DNA from: Chlamydiia bacterium
GTDB lineage: Bacteria > Chlamydiota > Chlamydiia > Chlamydiales > JAAZZY01
Direction of reading: 5' to 3'
DNA length: 17,312 nt
Assembly: GCA_014239035.1 (NCBI GenBank)
Contig: JAAZZY010000025.1
Coordinates: 234 to 17,545 of the forward strand
Positions 7,755 to 14,657 of this stretch are shown here, in pieces. Position 1 is the first letter of the stretch. Each line of letters starts with the position of its first letter. Position numbers and translations under genes: made by a program. The notes beneath the pieces are model-generated. The model saw only the letters and a list, made by a program, of their open reading frames with translations, made no database searches and had not been told where the DNA came from.

Positions 7755-8189
7755 ATGGCTACAATTCAAAGTGGGCAAGCACCCCAAATTTTTGCTCAAA
7801 GATATTTAGAGCAAAGTAAAACTCTTCAAGACCTACATAAATCTCAACCATCCATATTGGCCCGCCCTGTTATCTACGGCGTAGTAGGTACTGCTGTGAC
7901 ATTTGCTGCTTTGGTTGCTATACGAGAAGCAGATAAGCAGCTTTCAATCAATGCATGTAACGATTCAGATTTCTGTAAACTGACAGTTTATGCAACTATC
8001 AAGTTAACTGAGGACATTTTTTGTGATCTTTTAACTACTAGAATGATGCAAGCTGCTGCAATTGGTGTAGGTGTTGGACTTCTCCATTCTTTAAGTAAAG
8101 TATCTTCGCATGCTAGAAAATCTCTAGATGTAGCTACTAAAGCTTTAGAGAATTTTCAAGCCTTCCATGCGACAACCTCTAGAGTTTAG
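7755..8189 (+). CDS. Hypothetical protein, 144 aa, two hydrophobic segments
   Basis: I do not recognise this protein. The N-terminus is polar and rich in Gln, Ser and Ala (1-35) with no Sec signal. Two hydrophobic stretches follow at about 37-56 and 97-113, separated by a polar loop of about 40 residues with cysteines at 68, 74 and 90. A charged helical tail (114-144) ends it. This could be a small membrane protein with both ends on the same side, or a type III secreted protein that inserts in a host membrane; the spacing is not the classic close bilobed pattern of chlamydial Inc proteins. A full AGGAGG (7741-7746), 8 bases upstream, is the best ribosome binding site in the window and fixes the start. 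The duplicated 42-bp repeat upstream may control it. Confidence 0.75.
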   Translation: MATIQSGQAPQIFAQRYLEQSKTLQDLHKSQPSILARPVIYGVVGTAVTFAALVAIREADKQLSINACNDSDFCKLTVYATIKLTEDIFCDLLTTRMMQAAAIGVGVGLLHSLSKVSSHARKSLDVATKALENFQAFHATTSRV

Positions 8190-8205
8190 ATTGTTTTAAG
8201 GCACA

Positions 8206-8233
8206 GAGGTCAATTCTGATATTGGCCTTATTT
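8206..8233 (+). terminator. Probable Rho-independent terminator of the 144-aa gene
   Basis: The inverted repeat AGGTCAAT (8207-8214) and ATTGGCCT (8221-8228) pairs over 8 bp with one G-U wobble around a 6-base loop. One more possible G-U pair sits at the base. It is followed by TATTT rather than a long T-run, so strength is moderate. It starts 17 bp after the stop of the 144-aa gene. Confidence 0.5.
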
Positions 8234-8271
8234 CACTTATTGTTAACTCATTACTTTAAACTATATCTTTA

Positions 8272-8299
8272 TTGAATCTTTATATTTTTTCATTACTAT
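8272..8299 (+). promoter_or_regulatory. Candidate promoter for the 200-aa gene
   Basis: TTGAAT (8272-8277) and TACTAT (8294-8299) are spaced by 16 bases. Both are imperfect matches to a primary-sigma promoter. It lies after the probable terminator and 29 bp before the next start codon, so an independent transcript is plausible. The AT-rich background makes chance matches common. Confidence 0.3.
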
Positions 8300-8328
8300 G
8301 CCACTAAGATTTAACTAAGGAGAAAACC

Positions 8329-8931
8329 ATGCTATCAAGTATTCAAAGCACCGCTAGATTATCTACAATCCCTGAAAAACCTATACAGAGCACCCCTGAA
8401 AATCCCTATTACGAAATAGCAATTAATGTAGCTTCTCGTGCAATAAATCTTGAACGTAATCTCAATGGAGCTGACCAACTTCCTGATGTCTACAAATCGG
8501 ATAATCAATTCTGGGATAAAAGGTTTTGCAGTGAACTGAAAGGTTACAAGGAATTAAAAGCCTATATCAATGGTAAGCTAGATTATCTAAAGACCCATTC
8601 TCTGATGATGATGACTATAGTTCAACCACCACGTGGCACAGAAGGCACCATTTTTAGAGGATCGCTCGGCCACGGCTTTTCAGATACAATGTTCTACTCA
8701 AAAACAAGCATTCAAAGATTATTAATGGGGCCAATTCTACAAGAAGATCCTCGAGAAGAGCTCTATATTTTGACTCCTGTATACAATCCATTGATCAATT
8801 CAGACAACCACTACGATACATCTAGAATGTATAAGGTACCTCTTGATTTTTTTAACCAGGCACCTCGAGAAGAGAAAGTAGAGCAAGTCACCAATAGCTT
8901 CTTAGGAAGAGTTTTGAGCTATTTCCTTTAA
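8329..8931 (+). CDS. Hypothetical protein, 200 aa
   Basis: I do not recognise this protein. It has no signal peptide and no membrane segment. The first 25 residues are rich in Ser, Thr, Ile and Pro (MLSSIQSTARLSTIPE), the loose composition often seen in type III secreted proteins, though this is weak evidence. The middle holds an amphipathic, charged region (about 40-90) and a Gly/Arg segment (FRGSLGHGF, 109-117). A beta-like stretch ELYILTPVYNPL (144-155) follows, and a helical tail ends FLGRVLSYFL. AAGGAG (8317-8322) lies 6 bases before the ATG. The gene is convergent with the monooxygenase: both stop codons are TAA and share the palindrome TTAA at 8928-8931. Together with the 144-aa gene it forms an accessory pocket between conserved genes. 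Confidence 0.75.
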   Translation: MLSSIQSTARLSTIPEKPIQSTPENPYYEIAINVASRAINLERNLNGADQLPDVYKSDNQFWDKRFCSELKGYKELKAYINGKLDYLKTHSLMMMTIVQPPRGTEGTIFRGSLGHGFSDTMFYSKTSIQRLLMGPILQEDPREELYILTPVYNPLINSDNHYDTSRMYKVPLDFFNQAPREEKVEQVTNSFLGRVLSYFL

Positions 8932-10601
8932 TGAGCTGCTTCAAATACGCCATTACCTAAACTTGCTATCAAGGTTTCTTCAAAATGATCTGTAAATGAA
9001 TCCCCTGTCCACACAATATGCCAATCAGGTCGAATTAGCGTATAGGCTGGATACATCTCAGATAGTTTTTCAGAGTCTACCTCTATAACTTGCAAAGGAA
9101 CTCCAAGCTTCTTTGCTATGATTTTAGCTACTTCTGCTTCTTTGCCTTCTTTTGTACATAGAAGGGTGTATTGTGATCCCAGCTGATGGTATAAAGATGT
9201 CGACTCATCTAACCATATATGTGGAGCAAAATGCCCAGGATAGGCAAGAGCGACAAAGCTCTCTTCTTGAGGATATCCGTTCTTTGAGACATGCGGCATA
9301 ACTTCTGAGTAATCATAAAAGTAGCCAAGCTCTCTCTCTGGATTGGAAGCATGCTTTGAAAATGCATCTGCTTGCATCTGTGGAAGCTCTTTTGCCTTTA
9401 CTGATCCAGACATATCAAGGGCATTTCTTAAATTTAGAGACGAAGCATGCATATTTTCTAAAGCGACAGGCTTGCGCTCAGGTTCATAGCTATCTAAAAG
9501 CTTTTCAGAGCCATACCCCTGCAGATTTGCAGCAATTTTCCAAGCAAGGTTTTGAGCGTCACCAAATCCGGTGTTCATACCAAGGCCTCCTGTTGCATAC
9601 ATGGAATGAGCTGCATCTCCGATCAAAAAGATGTTTCCTTTTCTATATTGATCAGCAATGTTTGCTCTCATATGCCAGACATATGCTTTGAGCACAGAAC
9701 AATCAAAATCTATTTTCAGATAATCTTTTAAGAGATTCTCGGCCTCTTGAGGAGTATATTCATCCATTTCTGGATACACTATTTGAGCATACCAAAGTCC
9801 ATTATTATCAATAGGGCCAGTGGCTGCGGGTGTTTTGCCCCCTTTTAAATAGTAGAGGTATGCTTTCTCAAAAGGAATTTTTTCCTCCATATCCTTCGAA
9901 ATAAAATTAATGTTCAGAAGAGGAATAGAGATATCTTTTTGGGTCGTTGTAATATTGAGCTTATTTCGAACAAAGCTATGTGCCCCATCAGCAGCTATAA
10001 CGTATTTGGAATGAACCAGGTATTCTCTTCCTGTTTCTTTGTCTAGGAGTGTTGTTTCAACATGCGTGCCATGGTCTTGAATATCGACGACCTGATAATC
10101 TAACATTAAATTTGCATAGGATGATTCTTCTATCTTATCTCTTAAGGCCCTATCTGTTTTCCATTGAGCAACTCTCAACTCTCTTTCAGGTGAAAGGCTC
10201 TCTTCTTCAGGAGTAATATGTTCTAGTGAAAGCTTTAGGGGCTCTTGGTCTGGTAGAAAGTCATCAGATAAGATGATCCCTGGAAAATACTCTTTACCGA
10301 GATAAGCTTCTTTTCTAAGCAAATCACTAATTTTATGCTTTAAAAGAAATTGCATCGATCTTGCATTAATCGACTGAGCCCTTGGGTGAGCATCGAGTAT
10401 TTGGCTTCTTTTATCAGCTATAATGTGCGAAATATTTAATGAGCTAAATTCGTTGGATGCAAGTGAGCCAACAGGGCCTGCTCCGACAATCAAAACATCA
10501 GTTTTGAGTATCGCATCTTGTGCATGGGGTTTAAAAGAAGACATAAAAGCTCCTATGAGAATGAGTAAAATAAGTAGGGCTGCATATTTTATATTTTTCA
10601 T
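8928..10601 (-). CDS. FAD-dependent aromatic-ring-hydroxylase-type monooxygenase with N-terminal membrane anchor
   Basis: Member of the PheA/TfdB (MhpA-like) flavoprotein hydroxylases, which use FAD, NAD(P)H and O2; the substrate is unknown. The first FAD site GAGPVG is at 40-45, the AADGAHSFVR segment near 203-212, and the second FAD site GDAAHS (328-333) is followed by GGLGMNTGFGDAQNLAWK. A thioredoxin-like C-terminal domain is present, as in phenol hydroxylase relatives. The odd feature is a hydrophobic stretch (residues 6-20) directly before the FAD fold, a signal peptide or inner-membrane anchor. I chose ATG 10601 (557 aa): AAGGA lies 9 bases upstream, and the earlier GTG at 10658 falls between the -35 and -10 of a strong promoter. 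Chlamydia carries an MhpA-like monooxygenase (CT148, from memory), a likely relative. Confidence 0.88.
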   Translation of the reverse strand: MKNIKYAALLILLILIGAFMSSFKPHAQDAILKTDVLIVGAGPVGSLASNEFSSLNISHIIADKRSQILDAHPRAQSINARSMQFLLKHKISDLLRKEAYLGKEYFPGIILSDDFLPDQEPLKLSLEHITPEEESLSPERELRVAQWKTDRALRDKIEESSYANLMLDYQVVDIQDHGTHVETTLLDKETGREYLVHSKYVIAADGAHSFVRNKLNITTTQKDISIPLLNINFISKDMEEKIPFEKAYLYYLKGGKTPAATGPIDNNGLWYAQIVYPEMDEYTPQEAENLLKDYLKIDFDCSVLKAYVWHMRANIADQYRKGNIFLIGDAAHSMYATGGLGMNTGFGDAQNLAWKIAANLQGYGSEKLLDSYEPERKPVALENMHASSLNLRNALDMSGSVKAKELPQMQADAFSKHASNPERELGYFYDYSEVMPHVSKNGYPQEESFVALAYPGHFAPHIWLDESTSLYHQLGSQYTLLCTKEGKEAEVAKIIAKKLGVPLQVIEVDSEKLSEMYPAYTLIRPDWHIVWTGDSFTDHFEETLIASLGNGVFEAAH

Positions 10602-10648
10602 AAGTAAGTTTCCTTCAAAATAGGTTTTCTTTTCGAAAATAGAGCTAA

Positions 10649-10678
10649 ATTCTACCACAAAAAATGAAATCTTTTCAA
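10649..10678 (-). promoter_or_regulatory. Strong promoter of the monooxygenase gene
   Basis: Read on the minus strand, TTGAAA (10673-10678) is followed by an 18-base spacer and TAGAAT (10649-10654), each one base from consensus. The -10 is preceded by TG one base away, an extended -10. The expected start site near 10642 leaves a leader of about 40 bases before the ATG at 10601. This placement decides the start of the gene. Confidence 0.65.
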
Positions 10679-10785
10679 AGTGTGATTACTTGAGCCTAGA
10701 AATCAAAAAAATATTTACCATGAGACTTCCCTTATCCCAGTAAAATAGTGCTAAATATTTCTTTAAACACTTATTTCTCTAAAGA

Positions 10786-10814
10786 TTGAGGTAATAGTTT
10801 AAAAATGCTATAAT
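10786..10814 (+). promoter_or_regulatory. Promoter of fabI
   Basis: TTGAGG (10786-10791) and a perfect TATAAT (10809-10814) are spaced by exactly 17 bases, with TGC directly before the -10 (extended -10). It is followed by a leader of about 30 bases with the ribosome binding site GAGAAGG (10838-10844), 7 bases before the fabI ATG. It is the best primary-sigma promoter in the window. Confidence 0.75.
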
Positions 10815-10851
10815 TTAAACTTAACTTTTAAACGAATGAGAAGGTTTAGAT

Positions 10852-11793
10852 ATGGTCAAACTTAATTTGAAAGGAAAGAAGGCTTTCATTGCTGGAATCG
10901 GTGATGATCAAGGATACGGATGGGCAATAGCCAAAGAGCTAGCTGAAGCAGGCGCTGAGATTATTATTGGAACATGGCCCCCTGTTTATAAGATTTTCAA
11001 TATGAGTCTTAAAAATGGCAAGTTTGATGAATCTCTAAAATTTGAAGATGGCTCTAGTATGAAAATTGCTAAGGTCTACCCACTCGATGCAGCCTTTGAT
11101 TCACCTGAAGAAGTACCTCAAGAAATTGCTGAAAATAAGCGCTATCAGGGACTTGGCCCCTACACTATTTCTGATGTCGCTAAAAAGGTTGAAGAAGACT
11201 TTGGTAAAATTGATATCTTAGTCCATTCGCTTGCAAATAGCCCTGAGATTAAAAACTCACTATTAAACACATCTAGAAGCGGTTATCTTGCAGCCATTTC
11301 AGCATCATCTTACTCTCTTGTGAGTATGATTCGCAACTTTGGACCAAGGATGAATAAAAACAGCTCTGTGCTTTCTATGACCTTTATGGCATCAGAAAGA
11401 GCATTCCCAGGCTACGGTGGCGGAATGAGCTCTGCAAAAGCAGCTCTAGAAAGTGATACACGATCCCTTGCATTTGAAGCCGGACGTGAGTGGAATATCC
11501 GCATTAACACTATCTCTGCTGGTCCTCTAAGAAGTAGAGCAGCTCGTGCTATTGGCGATAAAGGCGAAAGCTTCATTGATAAGATGATTGATTACTCTAT
11601 AGCAAATGCACCTCTTCAAAAGGACTTGGCTGCACAAGAAGTAGGACAAACTGCCCTATTCTTATGTTCAGCGATGGCCTCTGCAATTACTGGAGTTACA
11701 CTTTATGTAGACAATGGACTCCATGCAATGGGATTTGCAATGGATAGCGCCTCTATGAATCCACAAGCTCAGGTTGTAGGCTCTCAAGCTTAA
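10852..11793 (+). CDS. fabI: Enoyl-[acyl-carrier-protein] reductase, plant type
   Basis: NADH-dependent reductase of the last step in each round of type II fatty-acid elongation, cytoplasmic, of the short-chain dehydrogenase fold. The 313 aa exceed bacterial FabI (about 260) because of a plant-type insertion after the nucleotide site GIGDDQGYGWAIA (15-27). That insertion runs from about residue 41 to 100 and includes the block VYPLDAAFDSPEEVP. The catalytic pair is Tyr188 and Lys196 in PGYGGGMSSAKAALESD, a Y-x7-K spacing as in chloroplast enzymes instead of the Y-x6-K of E. coli. The position of the other conserved active-site tyrosine (Tyr146 in E. coli) is Phe178 here. It has its own promoter and ends 8 bp from a convergent gene. 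Close likeness to plant enzymes is a known chlamydial trait. Confidence 0.96.
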   Translation: MVKLNLKGKKAFIAGIGDDQGYGWAIAKELAEAGAEIIIGTWPPVYKIFNMSLKNGKFDESLKFEDGSSMKIAKVYPLDAAFDSPEEVPQEIAENKRYQGLGPYTISDVAKKVEEDFGKIDILVHSLANSPEIKNSLLNTSRSGYLAAISASSYSLVSMIRNFGPRMNKNSSVLSMTFMASERAFPGYGGGMSSAKAALESDTRSLAFEAGREWNIRINTISAGPLRSRAARAIGDKGESFIDKMIDYSIANAPLQKDLAAQEVGQTALFLCSAMASAITGVTLYVDNGLHAMGFAMDSASMNPQAQVVGSQA

Positions 11794-11801
11794 TTTCTAT
11801 A

Positions 11802-13172
11802 CTAGATGTCAAATGCGATCAGCTTATGAAAGTAGCTTATTCTTTTGGCATCTATTTTTTTTGCCTCTAAATAGTGCTCTTTTGCTTCTTTTTCTTCCCC
11901 TTTTTGATAGTAGAGAAGTGCTAAGCCTAGGTGCGCATCAAAGGATTTTTTGTTCTCATTGAGCATAGCACTAAAGATCTTCAAAGCCTTATCATAGTTA
12001 CCCTCTCTTACAGCAGTAAAACCTTCATGCCATAGCTTATCAAACACTAGAGCGCTTTGTTGATTTTTCTTGATCTGATCAAAATACCCTTTGATCGAGT
12101 CAAGTTTCTCTGTATCTGTAGATACTTCTGCAGAATCTCTAGAGCTTGATTCAATTTCTAGATCTGGGTCCCCAAAGTATTCTTTTAGCTCTAAAAAGTT
12201 AATCGGTCTCTTATTTGGGTTGTTAGATAGGCATTGCTTTAAAAACATCCACCACCTTGTGGGGACTTTTTTCCAATTAATATCTTCTGGTGATTCGAAA
12301 GATCGCTGGGTAAATAAAAGAATGGAAAGCGCTGCAAAGGAATAAAAATCTGTCGCAGAAGTTATTTTATAATTACCCGATCTTTGTTCAGGAGAAAAAA
12401 TAAATGCATTTGCAAGGATATCCCTTCTCACTTGTGAATCTACTATGTATTTGCCTTCGAAAAAATTAGTGAGCCAATTTTGGAAAAGCTCTCCACCTAG
12501 AGCAAAAGCACATCCATAATTTGACAAATAGATGTTGGTGATTTTTTTGACCAAGTTTATTGAAAAATACAATGAGGAGTGCAATAAAAAACCATGGTAG
12601 AGCGCCTCTCCTGATTCAGTCTGAACTTTATGCAGGGCCTCTAACATATAAGCAATATCAATCAAAAAGTGTTCTTTTTCAGCATCAGAAAGAGTTTTAT
12701 CTGCTGAATAATGCGCAAAGTTAATTAAAGTCTCTCCATTAGCTTTCATAAACTGCGTCTCTATATTGACGAGCTGATCATTTTCAAAGTAGATCTGATT
12801 TTTAGGAAAATAGGGTATTGATTGTCTTTGAAGTAGCATGTGGTAATCTTGAAAGCTCTGCGCTACCTCTTTGGAAGAGAGCTCAGGGTAAAAGATCAAT
12901 GATTGGCCAAAATGGCCATTGGCAAGAGCCGCAATTTGTTTTTTTCCAAAAAAGTCGCTATAGGATAGCCCTTTAAATTCAATTTCACTTAGTCCTTTCT
13001 CAGTGCGTTTAAATTGGGCATGGTGACACTTAGTTAAATCTTTTTGACGAGCAAACCTTAGCCAGAAGTACAAGTAAAAACTCATGGCTGCAAGTAAACT
13101 AATACCTAAAAAAATAAGCATATCTCCAACAGGTGTAGATAGAGCATGTTTGAGTGGGAAGAGTAAATTCAT
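11802..13172 (-). CDS. Membrane-anchored kinase-like protein, probably a pseudokinase, with C-terminal TPR region
   Basis: 456 aa. One transmembrane segment (about 17-38) is followed by a basic patch, so the rest is probably cytoplasmic. Residues 60-335 keep the skeleton of a Ser/Thr kinase C-lobe. LEALHKVQ leads to HGFLLHSSLYF (193-203) where HRDLKPxN is expected. NYG (218-220) stands where DFG is expected. FSPEQRSG (259-266) matches the APE region, TDFYSFAALSILLF (274-287) the DxYSFG helix, and KQCLSNNPNKRP (312-323) the terminal arginine motif. The catalytic Asp, the DFG Asp and a clear ATP-binding Lys are not seen, so catalysis is unlikely. A linker rich in acidic and Ser residues (338-358) leads to tetratricopeptide-like helices (about 382-444). 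It may be a signalling scaffold. It lies downstream of the 470-aa gene with its own candidate promoter. Confidence 0.7.
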   Translation of the reverse strand: MNLLFPLKHALSTPVGDMLIFLGISLLAAMSFYLYFWLRFARQKDLTKCHHAQFKRTEKGLSEIEFKGLSYSDFFGKKQIAALANGHFGQSLIFYPELSSKEVAQSFQDYHMLLQRQSIPYFPKNQIYFENDQLVNIETQFMKANGETLINFAHYSADKTLSDAEKEHFLIDIAYMLEALHKVQTESGEALYHGFLLHSSLYFSINLVKKITNIYLSNYGCAFALGGELFQNWLTNFFEGKYIVDSQVRRDILANAFIFSPEQRSGNYKITSATDFYSFAALSILLFTQRSFESPEDINWKKVPTRWWMFLKQCLSNNPNKRPINFLELKEYFGDPDLEIESSSRDSAEVSTDTEKLDSIKGYFDQIKKNQQSALVFDKLWHEGFTAVREGNYDKALKIFSAMLNENKKSFDAHLGLALLYYQKGEEKEAKEHYLEAKKIDAKRISYFHKLIAFDI

Positions 13173-13202
13173 AGAAATTCAAGGGGGGTTAATTTGCACT
13201 CT

Positions 13203-13231
13203 ACGATAAAGAGTTTTTGGCTATTTTTCAA
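13203..13231 (-). promoter_or_regulatory. Candidate promoter of the kinase-like gene
   Basis: On the minus strand, TTGAAA (13226-13231), a 17-base spacer and TATCGT (13203-13208) fit a primary-sigma promoter with a good -35 and a weaker -10. It lies in the 70-bp gap after the 470-aa gene, about 30 bases before the ATG at 13172. No Shine-Dalgarno follows it. Confidence 0.4.
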
Positions 13232-13242
13232 TGAATTAGAGA

Positions 13243-14655
13243 CTAAATTATCTCTATAAGCTCTATTTGAATTTGAAAAGGCCTATCATCATTCTTTAAA
13301 GTTTTTCTAAAATAGAGATGCCAATCATAGGTATGGTTAAATTTTTTGATCATTTGAGAGCGCTTGTTGTCTCTAAGGTGCTGCGCCCACAAGCCCCTCT
13401 TGAGCTCTAGATTTGGAAAGCTCATGATAATTTTGAGGTGCTTATATTGAAATTCAAGTGGGTCAGAGAGGTCAAACATCGATGCTTTTCTTTGGTTTGA
13501 TCTAAGCTCCATATTTGCCGAAAGATTTCCTAAAAAAGAAATATCAAGATCTTGAAGTGGATCATTATCAAATGTAAAAATTATTTTGCTCGGATTTACT
13601 TGCTCAACTGTTGCAAAACACCCCATTTGAAGGACAAAAGAGTCCACTTTTTGATCTCCTTTGATCATCAATTTAAAGGGGTAAAAACCTCCCCTTTTCT
13701 CCCATTTACTTTTATCTAAATTAAAAAAGCTGTAGCAAAATTTATCAAACTGCTCCTGATGGACTTCAAGAGGGTCTAAATTATAAGATAAGCTTTTAAG
13801 TGTTGGGATATGAGATTCAAAGCTAGTGCTGAGCAAAATAGCTTCCATTAAATCTGCACCTAAAAGAGGAGCATCATTATTCATGAAATAATGGTATAGG
13901 GTCTGTTCTGGAGCATCTTTATAAAAATGCTCATTTATACCAGCCCCTGAATAGACACCAAGTGATTTACTCCAAGACTGCTTAAGAAAGTTGAAGAATG
14001 GCTCTAGGTGCATGGCTTCTTTTTTATGAGCAAAAAGATTTAAATAGAGAATCATTTTAGAAAGATGACGAGTAGATCCCCAGCTTTTATCTGGGCCATT
14101 TGATAAAATGGCATCTAAACCATCCTGTCCCATTTTTTTCCAAGACAGTTCTTCAAAAAGTTCTCCATAGGCTTGCAGTAGGCTATGCATTTGCAGATTG
14201 AGTAAATATGAGTAACTTCTACCTTTCATTAAGTTCTTTAAATAATCAATACCGCTATAAATACTCTTACAAAGTTTAGTTTTAAGCTCTTTAGGTAAGA
14301 CTATTGAAAACTCTTTGTAGATCCAGTAGATGGGAAGCAACACATCAACTATTTCAAACTTCCTCTCACAGTAGGGATACTCATGTATATATCTTGGAAA
14401 GTTCCCTTCAAGTTCTTCTGGTTGAATCTGAAAATGCAAAAGGCGTTCAATGAGGTGCATTGCCTTTTCCATATGGGCTCTTTGTTTGGTTTTCAGCAAA
14501 ATTAGTGCATATATAAAATTATGATAGATTGGAGCGCTATCGCCCTTAATAAAGGGACGCTTTTCATATGAGAGGTGAATAAGGTGTGTTTCTATGCTAT
14601 AAAATTCCTCCGATGCCTTAAGAATTTTATTGGGTTCACTCTTTAGTGTTATCAT
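13243..14655 (-). CDS. Conserved-looking protein of unknown function, 470 aa, probably helical toroid plus beta domain
   Basis: I do not recognise the family. There is no signal peptide or membrane segment, so it is probably cytoplasmic. Residues 1 to about 290 are rich in predicted helices with repeated aromatic and hydrophobic spacing (for example YHNFIYALILLK, YLLNLQMHSLLQAYGELFEEL, HLSKMILYLNLFAH). They also carry aromatic/polar loops such as YSGAGINEHFYKDAPEQTLYHYF. The last 150 residues look like beta strands (SFVLQMGCF, KIIFTF, HLKIIMSFP, DWHLYF). Helical barrel followed by beta sandwich is the plan of several polysaccharide lyases and glycoside hydrolases, but I see no catalytic motif that proves it. 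The gene starts 2 bp after the HAD gene stop, so the two are almost certainly cotranscribed and may act on a shared substrate. Confidence 0.72.
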   Translation of the reverse strand: MITLKSEPNKILKASEEFYSIETHLIHLSYEKRPFIKGDSAPIYHNFIYALILLKTKQRAHMEKAMHLIERLLHFQIQPEELEGNFPRYIHEYPYCERKFEIVDVLLPIYWIYKEFSIVLPKELKTKLCKSIYSGIDYLKNLMKGRSYSYLLNLQMHSLLQAYGELFEELSWKKMGQDGLDAILSNGPDKSWGSTRHLSKMILYLNLFAHKKEAMHLEPFFNFLKQSWSKSLGVYSGAGINEHFYKDAPEQTLYHYFMNNDAPLLGADLMEAILLSTSFESHIPTLKSLSYNLDPLEVHQEQFDKFCYSFFNLDKSKWEKRGGFYPFKLMIKGDQKVDSFVLQMGCFATVEQVNPSKIIFTFDNDPLQDLDISFLGNLSANMELRSNQRKASMFDLSDPLEFQYKHLKIIMSFPNLELKRGLWAQHLRDNKRSQMIKKFNHTYDWHLYFRKTLKNDDRPFQIQIELIEII

Positions 14656-14657
14656 AT

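Noticed and set aside
9356..9691. Plus-strand frame of 111 codons
   Set aside because: It lies antisense to the second FAD-binding region of the monooxygenase, whose motifs are unmistakable on the other strand.
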